From: Monocercomonoides exilis
Lineage: Eukaryota; Preaxostyla; Oxymonadida; Polymastigidae
DNA length: 64,000 nucleotides
NCBI GenBank assembly: GCA_001643675.2
Contig: LSRY02000015.1
Location: forward strand, 377,001-441,000
Reading direction: 5' to 3'
Part shown: positions 34,001-45,900 of the stretch, piece by piece
Layout of the letters: each line of letters begins with the position of its first letter
Position numbering within the stretch: the stretch's first letter is position 1
Notes under the pieces: model-generated
Database searches by the model: none
The model's input: the letters and a program-made list of their open reading frames with translations, nothing else
Told to the model about the DNA's origin: nothing
Program-made: the position numbers and the translations under genes

Positions 34001-36986
34001 ATGGGGATGAAGAGGATCTGTTGGGGAGGGTGTATGTGTTCAGGAGCGAATTCATATTTGTGTCATCGATTGTGGGGAACAACAGCAACAGCAAGAACTG
34101 TGGGGAAATGAAGAGTGCATGCTCGTCGCTGAATGTTGGGGTGAGCCACATCATTCCTTCAGATTATTCACAGCTGTTCATTTGGAATGAGACAACACTG
34201 ACTGATTGGTGCTCAGCTCAAAAAGTGACAATCAAGTCGATGGAAGCAAGCAGGAGTGCTGAAATAAAAGTGAATGAGATGAACTTAGCTGGTGAAGGAG
34301 CTGTGACGACATCAGAGTCTGTTCGAATTGAGAAAATTTCATTTGTTTTTGGTGGAATGCAGAATGTTGTCTGCTCGTGCTTAATACAACAATTGAATGG
34401 ATCTCTCATTCTCGAATCTGCTTCATTCTTGTCAGAGAGCAGAATAACAGAGAATTCACAAACACCTTTTGACTTTTCTCTTCTGGTTGTTGAAGATGGA
34501 ATATTTGAGGCTTATCGATGTGGTGTTGGGCTTTTGGAATCCTCGAAGCCATTCTTCCAGATATTGAATTCTGAAAGAGCAACATTTGAAGATCTGACAG
34601 TGTGCAATGTCCAATGCACAAGCTCAGCGATTGGTTGCGGAAAAAGCGAGAAATTAAGTCTATTGAGGTTTGAGGCAACAAACATAACTTTGCAAAATGA
34701 AAGTCTGATCTCATTTGAAAATGGTTATACTTCTCTGTTTATTTCATTGGTGTTATCATCGTTTGCAAATATCAGCCGATCATCTTCTGGGTCTTGCATT
34801 GTTTGCATAACTCAACCAATAACTGGCTTTGAGGCACGCAACTGCTCTTTTCATGAGTGCATATCAGATTCATCGAAAGGGAGCCAAGTGGCCATTGCTT
34901 TCACTGAGAATGTGTTAATGGATTCGTGTAAATTTGAGGGAAACCTGATTGACAATACCGAAGAAATAAATGATATTGCTGATGAAATATGCCAGTGGAA
35001 TAGTTCGGTTGTTGATTTCTCAAGCAGTTCTGTGATGATGAAAGATACAACAATCTGCAACTCCTCAAAGGGAGGGATAACAGTGAGTGGAGGATCCACG
35101 ATGATCGAGAAAGGAGAGTTTTTGAATAACAATCCATCAATTGAAAGGTATCCATCAATGAGAAGAAACGTCATCTGCTCCAATTCTGCTTCACTGAACA
35201 TGATGAGTCTGAAAGGTGGAGATGGAGTGAAGGATGACTCATCAATGTGGATATTGAATGAGGGTTGTCTGTTTGAAGGGATTGTTTCTGAGAGGGTGTC
35301 TCCATTTTTCTTTCCAGTGCTGGAGAGTGTTGAAGCAAAGGAGAAAGGAGAAGAAATGAAGGTTGTGTTCAAAGGGAAGCTGTTGCTGCCTTGCAACTTG
35401 TCATTCATGGTTGTGAAGCAGATTGGAGAAGAAAAGCAGATCGAAAAGCATGAGTTTGATGAGAGTGGATTTGTGTCGGAAACAGAAGTTGAAGGGAGAC
35501 TGCCAAATGAAACGATAACAGAGGCAGGAGAAGGGGTGGAAGTGAGAGTGAGCATTCTGTTTGGAGATAACAAAAACCCATCATCCACTGATTCTTTCAT
35601 TGTGAAGAACAGAAGTGAGCCGAAGGTTAATGGAGATGAAAGGATTGTCGAGGGAGGGAAAGAAGGGAAATCATATTGGTTGTTGATTGTTTGCATTGTG
35701 ATTGTTGTTATTCTATTTGTAGTCATTGTTGTTCTGGCTGTTCGGTGGAGGAAGCAAAAGAGTAGAACAGAAGAATTGGAAGAGATTGTGAATGATAACA
35801 TCAGAAAGGATCCGAAGCTGATTGAGATGGTTACGATGGAGATGTCACCTGAGGAGCAGTGGAGGAGAGCAGAGAGGGAAGCAGAGAAGAAGAATGAAGA
35901 GAGAATAAAGAAGAGAGTGTATGAAAAAAGTTTGGGACACTCGGAGTCATCGGAGCATTTGTTGAGTGAGAGTGGCTCCACTGAATACATATTGGGAAAA
36001 GATTCAGACAAGATCCCTGATTGGGCATTGGAAAAGGAGGAGGAAGAAGGAATTAGAAAACAGACTCCATCACCATCTATTTCTTCAACATGTTCAACTG
36101 ACTCAGATTCAACATTTGTTCGAGGGGAGGATCTGTGTCCAACCACATCATCGATGTCGAATCTGGTGGATGCAATGGCCTGCTCCTCGCCTCATGAGAA
36201 GCTGATTGTGGATTTGAGGGATTCGCTGTTCATGCTTTTGCATGGAAAGAACAAGACAAAGGAAATGCCGATTGGCACATTGAAAGAAAGAGAGCAAACA
36301 GCTGCACAGATCCTGTTCTGGGTGGCTAACCTTGCACTGCACTCATTCGATGAAATGGAAAACCCACTCCAATCTCTTTCCAATCTGAGCCCTCACATTG
36401 TTCTCTTCTCAGAACACATGGTCATCTGCATTGTGATGCATTCAGACTTATTGTCAGATGATGATTCAGATTCGTCATCCATCTCATCGTCGACTGTTGT
36501 GACTTCTGCCAGTGGTGATGATGATGATGAGGACTCTCTGCCATCATCAGCCTTTGAGGATGAAGACAGTTTCAAAAAGAATGTCTGAGATGGAAGGCGC
36601 CAGAGCTGCAGATGAACAAGAAGATGGGAGCAACAAAGGAGTCAGTGTCATTCTCGATCGGGATGATGCTGTGGGAGTGCCTGACCCTTCAAATCCCGTT
36701 TGGAGAATACGAGGCAGAGGTTGCAGGGCAGAAGATTGTGAATGGGGAAAGACCGATCTTGGACAATGTTAGACAAACGCGATTGTTTGAGATACTCAGG
36801 GATTGTCTATCAAATCACGTGAGCAGCAGACCTTCATTGCAAGGCATAAAGCGAGTATTCATCCAGCTATTTCCTGAATCAGGGCAAATGATTACGATGT
36901 CAGATGCTGTGGATTATGAAACAGAATCAGAGGAGCATGAAGGCGGGAATAGCGGAGATGGAGAAACAAGTATTGTGAGTTATTGA
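28012..36986 (+). CDS. Giant beta-helix membrane receptor with pseudokinase tail, copy A (frameshifted near the end)
   Basis: Signal peptide at the start (ILLILAECLCFTFC). The ectodomain of about 2,500 residues has beta-helix repeats (GGA..V, CTF..C, N.T) and five 'CG....PC' module motifs near residues 507, 850, 1268, 1646 and 2029, so modules of about 345-420 residues. A single membrane helix follows near residue 2555 (YWLLIVCIVIVVILFVVIVV), then the conserved segment EIVNDNIRKDPKLIEMVTME and a kinase-like region. The continuous frame stops at 36588 because the A run at 36574-36578 has 5 A; copy B has 6 and continues through RWKAPEL, SFSIGMMLWE and PFGEYEAEVAG to TGA at 36986 (about 2,991 aa if corrected). 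The kinase lobe keeps APE but lacks a recognisable HRD, DFG and the Asp before SxG, so it is probably inactive. The ligand is unknown. Only 62 bp of 5' flank is shared with copy B. Confidence 0.85.
28449..29454 (+). other. Variable patch of copy A (ectodomain)
   Basis: Scattered substitutions start at codon AAG (Lys; Arg in copy B) near 28449 and become dense from about 28,880. Identity resumes at GATTGGCTTCC (29455). The paired patch is 50475-51486 in copy B. The beta-helix scaffold residues (GGG, Cys, Asn) are kept while the residues between them differ. Confidence 0.85.
35380..35550 (+). other. Second, smaller variable patch of copy A (juxtamembrane ectodomain)
   Basis: Copy A reads KQIGEEKQIEKHEFDESG and EVEGRLPNETITEAGEGVEV where copy B (44378-44548) reads KQMGDEKQIEKYEFDESG and EVGGRLAREMISEAGDEAEV. 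Flanks are identical. It lies about 120 bp before the membrane helix. Confidence 0.85.
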
Positions 36987-37534
36987 AAGGAATGAAAAAA
37001 GGCAGTGAAGAATGAAAAATAAAAATAAAAATGAAAATGAAAGATAAGAAACGATGCATGCAATTATGAGGAATGATTGATGGATAGAATCGGATTTGGA
37101 ATCGGATTTAGAAGCGATTTTCTGATGAAAGATTTTGAGAATGTGTCATTTTGAATGTTGCATCTCTGCTTGGTTGAGCAAGCATGTGCTTTGAAGAGAA
37201 AAAGATTGCGATTTAACGATCAACCTGAATCTTTTTAGCTATTCAAAGCAATTGCAACATGAAAAAAAGAAAAAGAACAATTTTTTTCTTTCAGTATTTC
37301 TTTCGTTATTTCTTTGAGCAGTTGGAGTTGTTTTGATCACGCCTAGGGAAAAAAGTTAAGGATTATCAGAACAAGAATATTTACGTGATGAAAAGTGATT
37401 ATTTCCACTGAAAGCAAACAGTTACACAACACCATTACAATGGGAGATAATCACAGAGAATTGGATTTCCATTTTTCAAAATATGTTAAAACGACAGCAC
37501 TCAAAGTTGGAGCACAGCCAAGGTGGATGGTCAT

Positions 37535-37855
37535 TTATCCAATTGTCTGGACAATTGGCAGCATAGGGCCACATAATTCTATCTGCATTAACACAAGTTT
37601 TGACACATCTATTAACTCTTCCGGATGAAAGGACAGCATTCCATTCTTCTCAAGGAATGAGAGAAATACAACATTGGAAGGCAAAGATTTGTTAGTGCAG
37701 TTGAAATTGTTGATGACCACATTGATTTTTTCACGATTTTTTGTGATACAGGTGATTGTGATTGGGGAGGGCTTTTTAATGGGGTACTTTCCTTTATTGG
37801 CACTTTTTATTAGTTTTGATGTGCCAATCAAACGAGAATGCCAAATAAATTTCAA
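37535..37855 (-). CDS. Possible small gene in the left arm, convergent with the receptor
   Basis: A 106-codon frame (KPSPITITCITKNREKINVV; LSFLEKNGMLSFHPEELIDV) that looks more like protein than the surrounding DNA. It ends at TAA, after which the same frame stays open for about 30 codons to a TGA. No domain recognised and the start is uncertain (an upstream exon is possible). Identical copy in the right arm at 42072-42392. Confidence 0.3.
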   Translation of the reverse strand: MKFIWHSRLIGTSKLIKSANKGKYPIKKPSPITITCITKNREKINVVINNFNCTNKSLPSNVVFLSFLEKNGMLSFHPEELIDVSKLVLMQIELCGPMLPIVQTIG

Positions 37856-38356
37856 CGCCCCAACTGACCTTTTAAATCTAAATTTGCACTATTATTTGCA
37901 AGGTTGTTTTTGTTTTTGTTTTTGTTTATTATCCATTTCGAAATTGAGGTGTTTTTTTTGTTAATTTCAAAGTCATTTTAAACCTCCAACAAAGATTTTC
38001 TCAAAAATCTGAAACAGAGATTTGAAAAATATTGACTTTTGTCTATTTATCTTTGAAAAATATTCAAAAGATTTCAAAGCACTTTTCTTTTTTTGATTAT
38101 TTTTTCATTTCATAATATTTTAACAAACAAACAGAAATCTGATTTATTTTATGGTTTTTAAATAATGGCAAAAATAAAGGAAACAAAATGAGTGAAATGT
38201 TCGAAATAAAGTCTTTGTGTGAAATTAGTTGTCCATTGCTGAATTATGATAATTTGATACAATTAATAAGTTTTTCACTTGATTTGATATATGATCATTT
38301 GATAAAGTGTTTCACAATTTTTTTGTCGAGAACAATCAGGAACTTCAACACCTCCT

Positions 38357-41300
38357 CATTTTGGGAATTAAGAAATTGGGCTTTTCTTTTTGTTCATTAA
38401 GCACTGACTCCAATCATTGTATTTAATATTGCGACTGCTTCTTCTTGATTTATTTCCACAAAAATCTCCACGTGATCATGGTTATCTTCGACTGGTTCTT
38501 CAACCTTGTTAGTGAATATTGTCTCTCCTTCAGAGGCCTTGTGTAAATTCGAAGATATAGTTTGTGCTGGCCGATCAAATTCATTTGTGTCCTGTAAGCG
38601 AAACTGACTTTGGGGCTTCCTATTGTCAAACGTTGACAACAAAGTGTCTGCCATTCTTGAGGCTAAATTTGCTTCGAAGAATGAACGAGCTGGAGTGTGT
38701 GAAGTTGGGGAAATTCGTGCGTGCCTTGCAGCCATTGCTTCTGTTACTCTCTTGGTCAACAGTGCGGAAATTGCTGCATGTTTGAGAGTGAAATGTCGAT
38801 ATTCATTGGAAATCCCAATCAGAGTCATTCCTAGGCGGGCTTTCTTTCGAATTCCTTCTGTCTTAAGCAAGGTGTGATGCACCATGTTGAGGAAAAATAT
38901 GTCTCTATTTTCGTAAGTTGTCCTAACTCTGCACCAAAGTAATTTAACGGCTCTTCCTAGGTAAACCTTTTCGTCCACGCTATCCAAAATTGGAATTGTT
39001 TTATATGAGTGTGTTAGTGATGTTTTCAAATATGTGAATAGATGGATGGAGTCCTCTTGAAGAACTGACTGGTTCATTGATATTTTTTACAACTCGCGGA
39101 AGCGGCATGTTGTGAAAATGATTAGCAGAATAATGCATTTGACGGTCAAATCAAAAAACGATAATTCCTCATTTGCAGGCATTCAACTGTGATAGTCAAA
39201 TACAATTGAAGGAAACCACATAGTTGTAGAAGGGTTCCTTGGGGTGTGCGATTGATGAAACGAGCGGAATAATGTCTCTTTCGAAGGGACTTGTCCAAGG
39301 TTTTCTTTCTTTATGTTTTTGGTCAATTGCAAGACAGCGGATCTTGTGGAACAGAGCATGTGAATGGCAAACCTTTGTCTCTCAACTTTACGAAAATGTT
39401 AGCACAAATCTGTTTCCAATCGCTGAATTCCTTCGAAAAGTCTCCAAATCCCTCTTCCTCCAACGCCTGTGAAAAATGCGCAAACCAGAACGTTTATGAA
39501 GACCAAGTTGTCGAAGCAACACTGTTACGAGACTCGAAGATAATGAGATCAGAAACATTGAGCCTTTTCAGTTCTCTCATCCACTATTCCTCCCCGACAT
39601 CCATAACCAATTTTGTCTCCTTGCAATGGAACCTCCTAAAAGGAGAGATGCTCTTGTTCTCTTTAAGCTTTATCCTGTTTGAAGAACGATTTGTGAATTC
39701 TTCCAATATATGAAGCGTGCTATCATTCTTTTCAACAAAGTTGTCCAGATTTGATCTCTCCAGGCAGGAATTAGAACAACTGCCCTTGCTCTCTCTCTCC
39801 AAGCCTTTCTCAAACTTTGAAATATAAGTGGAACGTGGGGATGAACTAAAGTCACTTCGTATTTCCATCAAACCGCCAATACGTCCTTTGAAAAGGGACT
39901 TCCTGGTCCAAACCATATTTTTGCTTTGTTGTTCACTAGACTTGTAAATGCATCCTGCTCTATTTTGGCATTCGACTGCTTCTGAATTACCTCCATTCTC
40001 TTCAGTGTAATCTGGTAATCTTTTGATCTTTCTAGCCTTTATAAGGAATCACACTGCTTTTTTCCGCATTGATAAAAAGTCCAAGCTATGCACATCATTT
40101 TTTCACTTTGCTCATCACTTCTGCAAGACAAATAGGATCTTGATGTTTAAGGATAACATCGTCCAAGAACGCCATGCAATTTACATCCCATTGATTTCTG
40201 ACACCTTGCAATTCCTTTCTCATCAGTCGTGTGAAGATTCGTGAAGCAATATTGTTTCCTAAGGGAATTCCCGAAAAGCGAATGTTTCATCATGGAAGGA
40301 GAAGGCAAGGAAAGGAACAAAAGAATCGAGAACAGTGACGAGGAAGAATGTTTGAGATAAATCCAAGGTGGTGGCGAAATCGTTGTGCTCTAATAATCTT
40401 TGGACTGTTCAGTGGTCTTCCATTTTGAAATGGATGTTCTTCACAGCGGAATTTAACGGATGGTAATCTGGTATTTGTCGGTTGTTTCCATCTTTCTTTG
40501 ATTAGAAAAATATATTGCTCAGGCAAATAACCTTCTTCCTGTCTATTTTTGATATGACACCTGTTTCTAAACCTTCTCTTATCCAAGCGGAACAGGCTTA
40601 CTCCTCCTTCTGTCCTCCGAAAAAGCCCTTGTTCATTTGCTCTTCTCTCATCAGTCTGTCCTTTACCTGTTTTCACTTCCAGACCGGGCATATTCCTTCC
40701 GATATTACATTTGTGACCCCGATCTTCCTCCACTCCGCGGAGAACAATCGAGTTCTTCCACCCACTATTGCTTCTTTCCACAAGCTTTCCTGTGAAAGGT
40801 TCCTTTTCGACGCCCACTGCTGCGGGCCTTCACGCGAAAAAATCTTGTTCTCGTTATTCTTCTTTTTTGTTGTGGTTTCGGAGTTGAGCGTTTAACTTCT
40901 GGAATAAGTTTGATGATTTCGAGTTTGTCACTAGTAATAAGAGGATCTTCTGAACCGTCCTTCAGAACGCAGGCAGCCCTGAAACCATATTCAGCCTGAA
41001 TGCGTGAATGTCTTGCCTCTTGTAACACAGCAACGATCAGTAGCACAGCATCAGCAAGTCTCTCTCATTGCGAAGCTCCATCTTCCTGTTATAAGATCAG
41101 CGCCTTTAAAGCAGTGAACAAACATTGCTCCACTCTTTTACAGCTTGAGTCCAAGGCATCTTTTATTCAATTTGAAGATCTTGCATGGGCATGCTTTTGC
41201 GATGGAGTGAATGGGACAAATGACAAAGATTCATAAGCATTCCTGGTTTTCTGAACGTCTGCGCGATCAAGCTGAAAAAATATTGACAGGAACAGACACA

Positions 41301-41570
41301 GCTTCCACGAAGAGTTCCGTTGATAAAGTTGCAAGTTTGTTGGTTGACCGGATAACCTGTTGCACGATGTGACTTTGGCTAGATTGAGTTTGTTAGATGT
41401 GAGATGAAGAGCTACTTGTGGAGTTGGATTGAGATTGATCTAAACCACCCGTCGGTCCGCCCGCAGAGGATATACTGCTTGGTTCAGACACATGTCCAAA
41501 ATTAGTAGCTTCTAATTCCATTGATCTGTTGAACTATTGAGCCCTTAATATAGATCTCACTCCCGAAATA
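38357..41570 (-). mobile_element. Decayed DIRS-like tyrosine-recombinase retrotransposon in the palindrome centre
   Basis: Minus-strand order: Gag-like start (ATG at 41521, Ser/Gly-rich), reverse transcriptase (about 40,620-40,020), RNase H-like region (about 39,920-39,660), tyrosine recombinase (about 39,200-38,397). The RT shows DFATTLDLS, FRGIPLGNNIASRIFTRLMR and CMAFLDDV (catalytic DD at 40158-40163). The RNase H-side segment has VHPHVPLIFQSLRKAW and ARAVVLIPAW, as in DIRS elements. Several stops and frame changes make it non-functional. Gag-RT-RH-YR is the standard order for the DIRS group. The inverted terminal repeats expected of DIRS would lie in the palindrome arms. Confidence 0.75.
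38397..39200 (-). pseudogene. Tyrosine recombinase of the DIRS-like element (damaged)
   Basis: The first box LLIIFTTCRFREL contains the candidate catalytic Arg. The second region FTLKHAAISALL...AARHARISPTSHT matches the HxxR-type C-terminal part of YR enzymes. A TAA at 39087-39089 follows FREL in an otherwise continuous frame and a TGA lies near 39,190. The gene ends with TAA immediately followed by TGA. Confidence 0.7.
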
Positions 41571-42071
41571 AGGAGGTGTTGAAGTTCCTGATTGTTCTCG
41601 ACAAAAAAATTGTGAAACACTTTATCAAATGATCATATATCAAATCAAGTGAAAAACTTATTAATTGTATCAAATTATCATAATTCAGCAATGGACAACT
41701 AATTTCACACAAAGACTTTATTTCGAACATTTCACTCATTTTGTTTCCTTTATTTTTGCCATTATTTAAAAACCATAAAATAAATCAGATTTCTGTTTGT
41801 TTGTTAAAATATTATGAAATGAAAAAATAATCAAAAAAAGAAAAGTGCTTTGAAATCTTTTGAATATTTTTCAAAGATAAATAGACAAAAGTCAATATTT
41901 TTCAAATCTCTGTTTCAGATTTTTGAGAAAATCTTTGTTGGAGGTTTAAAATGACTTTGAAATTAACAAAAAAAACACCTCAATTTCGAAATGGATAATA
42001 AACAAAAACAAAAACAAAAACAACCTTGCAAATAATAGTGCAAATTTAGATTTAAAAGGTCAGTTGGGGCG

Positions 42072-42392
42072 TTGAAATTTATTTGGCATTCTCGTTTGAT
42101 TGGCACATCAAAACTAATAAAAAGTGCCAATAAAGGAAAGTACCCCATTAAAAAGCCCTCCCCAATCACAATCACCTGTATCACAAAAAATCGTGAAAAA
42201 ATCAATGTGGTCATCAACAATTTCAACTGCACTAACAAATCTTTGCCTTCCAATGTTGTATTTCTCTCATTCCTTGAGAAGAATGGAATGCTGTCCTTTC
42301 ATCCGGAAGAGTTAATAGATGTGTCAAAACTTGTGTTAATGCAGATAGAATTATGTGGCCCTATGCTGCCAATTGTCCAGACAATTGGATAA
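42072..42392 (+). CDS. Possible small gene in the right arm, convergent with the receptor
   Basis: Exact counterpart of the frame at 37535-37855. Same reservations: no domain, uncertain start, TAA followed by open frame to TGA. Confidence 0.3.
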   Translation: MKFIWHSRLIGTSKLIKSANKGKYPIKKPSPITITCITKNREKINVVINNFNCTNKSLPSNVVFLSFLEKNGMLSFHPEELIDVSKLVLMQIELCGPMLPIVQTIG

Positions 42393-42940
42393 ATGACCAT
42401 CCACCTTGGCTGTGCTCCAACTTTGAGTGCTGTCGTTTTAACATATTTTGAAAAATGGAAATCCAATTCTCTGTGATTATCTCCCATTGTAATGGTGTTG
42501 TGTAACTGTTTGCTTTCAGTGGAAATAATCACTTTTCATCACGTAAATATTCTTGTTCTGATAATCCTTAACTTTTTTCCCTAGGCGTGATCAAAACAAC
42601 TCCAACTGCTCAAAGAAATAACGAAAGAAATACTGAAAGAAAAAAATTGTTCTTTTTCTTTTTTTCATGTTGCAATTGCTTTGAATAGCTAAAAAGATTC
42701 AGGTTGATCGTTAAATCGCAATCTTTTTCTCTTCAAAGCACATGCTTGCTCAACCAAGCAGAGATGCAACATTCAAAATGACACATTCTCAAAATCTTTC
42801 ATCAGAAAATCGCTTCTAAATCCGATTCCAAATCCGATTCTATCCATCAATCATTCCTCATAATTGCATGCATCGTTTCTTATCTTTCATTTTCATTTTT
42901 ATTTTTATTTTTCATTCTTCACTGCCTTTTTTCATTCCTT

Positions 42941-45900
42941 TCAATAACTCACAATACTTGTTTCTCCATCTCCGCTATTCCCGCCTTCATGCTCCTCTGA
43001 TTCTGTTTCATAATCCACAGCATCTGACATCGTAATCATTTGCCCTGATTCAGGAAATAGCTGGATGAATACTCGCTTTATGCCTTGCAATGAAGGTCTG
43101 CTGCTCACGTGATTTGATAGACAATCCCTGAGTATCTCAAACAATCGCGTTTGTCTAACATTGTCCAAGATCGGTCTTTCCCCATTCACAATCTTCTGCC
43201 CTGCAACCTCTGCCTCGTATTCTCCAAACGGGATTTGAAGGGTCAGGCACTCCCACAGCATCATCCCGATCGAGAATGACACTGACTCCTTTGTTGCTCC
43301 CATCTTCTTGTTCATCTGCAGCTCTGGCGCCTTCCATCTCAGACATTCTTTTTTGAAACTGTCTTCATCCTCAAAGGCTGATGATGGCAGAGAGTCCTCA
43401 TCATCATCATCACCACTGGCAGAAGTCACAACAGTCGACGATGAGATGGATGACGAATCTGAATCATCATCTGACAATAAGTCTGAATGCATCACAATGC
43501 AGATGACCATGTGTTCTGAGAAGAGAACAATGTGAGGGCTCAGATTGGAAAGAGATTGGAGTGGGTTTTCCATTTCATCGAATGAGTGCAGTGCAAGGTT
43601 AGCCACCCAGAACAGGATCTGTGCAGCTGTTTGCTCTCTTTCTTTCAATGTGCCAATCGGCATTTCCTTTGTCTTGTTCTTTCCATGCAAAAGCATGAAC
43701 AGCGAATCCCTCAAATCCACAATCAGCTTCTCATGAGGCGAGGAGCAGGCCATTGCATCCACCAGATTCGACATCGATGATGTGGTTGGACACAGATCCT
43801 CCCCTCGAACAAATGTTGAATCTGAGTCAGTTGAACATGTTGAAGAAATAGATGGTGATGGAGTCTGTTTTCTAATTCCTTCTTCCTCCTCCTTTTCCAA
43901 TGCCCAATCAGGGATCTTGTCTGAATCTTTTCCCAATATGTATTCAGTGGAGCCACTCTCACTCAACAAATGCTCCGATGACTCCGAGTGTCCCAAACTT
44001 TTTTCATACACTCTCTTCTTTATTCTCTCTTCATTCTTCTTCTCTGCTTCCCTCTCTGCTCTCCTCCACTGCTCCTCAGGTGACATCTCCATCGTAACCA
44101 TCTCAATCAGCTTCGGATCCTTTCTGATGTTATCATTCACAATCTCTTCCAATTCTTCTGTTCTACTCTTTTGCTTCCTCCACCGAACAGCCAGAACAAC
44201 AATGACTACAAATAGAATAACAACAATCACAATGCAAACAATCAACAACCAATATGATTTCCCTTCTTTCCCTCCCTCGACAATCCTTTCATCTCCATTA
44301 ACCTTCGGCTCACTTCTGTTCTTCACAATGAAAGAATCAGTGGATGATGGGTTTTTGTTATCTCCAAACAGAATGCTCACTCTCACCTCTGCCTCATCTC
44401 CTGCCTCGCTTATCATCTCCCTTGCCAATCTCCCTCCAACTTCTGTTTCCGACACAAATCCACTCTCATCAAACTCATATTTCTCTATCTGCTTTTCATC
44501 GCCCATCTGCTTCACAACCATGAATGACAAGTTGCACGGGAGAAGCAGCTTCCCTTTGAACACAACCTTCATTTCTTCTCCTTTCTCCTTTGCTTCAACA
44601 CTCTCCAGCACTGGAAAGAAAAATGGAGACACCCTCTCAGAAACAATCCCTTCAAACAGACAACCCTCATTCAATATCCACATTGATGAGTCATCCTTCA
44701 CTCCATCTCCACCTTTCAGACTCATCATGTTCAGTGAAGCAGAATTGGAGCAGATGACGTTTCTTCTCATTGATGGATACCTTTCAATTGATGGATTGTT
44801 ATTCAAAAACTCTCCTTTCTCGATCATCGTGGATCCTCCACTCACTGTTATCCCTCCCTTTGAGGAGTTGCAGATTGTTGTATCTTTCATCATCACAGAA
44901 CTGCTTGAGAAATCAACAACCGAACTATTCCACTGGCATATTTCATCAGCAATATCATTTATTTCTTCGGTATTGTCAATCAGGTTTCCCTCAAATTTAC
45001 ACGAATCCATTAACACATTCTCAGTGAAAGCAATGGCCACTTGGCTCCCTTTCGATGAATCTGATATGCACTCATGAAAAGAGCAGTTGCGTGCCTCAAA
45101 GCCAGTTATTGGTTGAGTTATGCAAACAATGCAAGACCCAGAAGATGATCGGCTGATATTTGCAAACGATGATAACACCAATGAAATAAACAGAGAAGTA
45201 TAACCATTTTCAAATGAGATCAGACTTTCATTTTGCAAAGTTATGTTTGTTGCCTCAAACCTCAATAGACTTAATTTCTCGCTTTTTCCGCAACCAATCG
45301 CTGAGCTTGTGCATTGGACATTGCACACTGTCAGATCTTCAAATGTTGCTCTTTCAGAATTCAATATCTGGAAGAATGGCTTCGAGGATTCCAAAAGCCC
45401 AACACCACATCGATAAGCCTCAAATATTCCATCTTCAACAACCAGAAGAGAAAAGTCAAAAGGTGTTTGTGAATTCTCTGTTATTCTGCTCTCTGACAAG
45501 AATGAAGCAGATTCGAGAATGAGAGATCCATTCAATTGTTGTATTAAGCACGAGCAGACAACATTCTGCATTCCACCAAAAACAAATGAAATTTTCTCAA
45601 TTCGAACAGACTCTGATGTCGTCACAGCTCCTTCACCAGCTAAGTTCATCTCATTCACTTTTATTTCAGCACTCCTGCTTGCTTCCATCGACTTGATTGT
45701 CACTTTTTGAGCTGAGCACCAATCAGTCAGTGTTGTCTCATTCCAAATGAACAGCTGTGAATAATCTGAAGGAATGATGTGGCTCACCCCAACATTCAGC
45801 GACGAGCATGCACTCTTCATTTCCCCACAGTTCTTGCTGTTGCTGTTGTTCCCCACAATCGATGACACAAATATGAATTCGCTCCTGAACACATACACCC

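Larger units (their letters stand above)
27950..38356 (+). repeat. Left arm of a 24-kb palindrome (10,407 bp)
   Basis: Inverse of 41571-51985. Paired coordinates sum to 79935 in the outer part, 79929 after the variable patch, 79928 and finally 79927, so the whole alignment needs only a 6-nt net difference and two 1-nt differences. Open frames in all six frames match across most of the arm, including the non-coding inner 1.4 kb, which implies near-identity at nucleotide level. Contains receptor copy A. Confidence 0.95.

Noticed and set aside
34851-36146. 431-codon minus-strand open frame (and its twin at 43782-45077)
   Set aside because: It is antisense to the conserved receptor coding sequence and has no domain; its openness follows from the codon use of the real gene.
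9448-39089. Firm assignment of a TAA/TAG = Gln code
   Set aside because: It fits several sites, but the longest genes never use these codons and damaged copies also contain TGA; kept only as a hypothesis.
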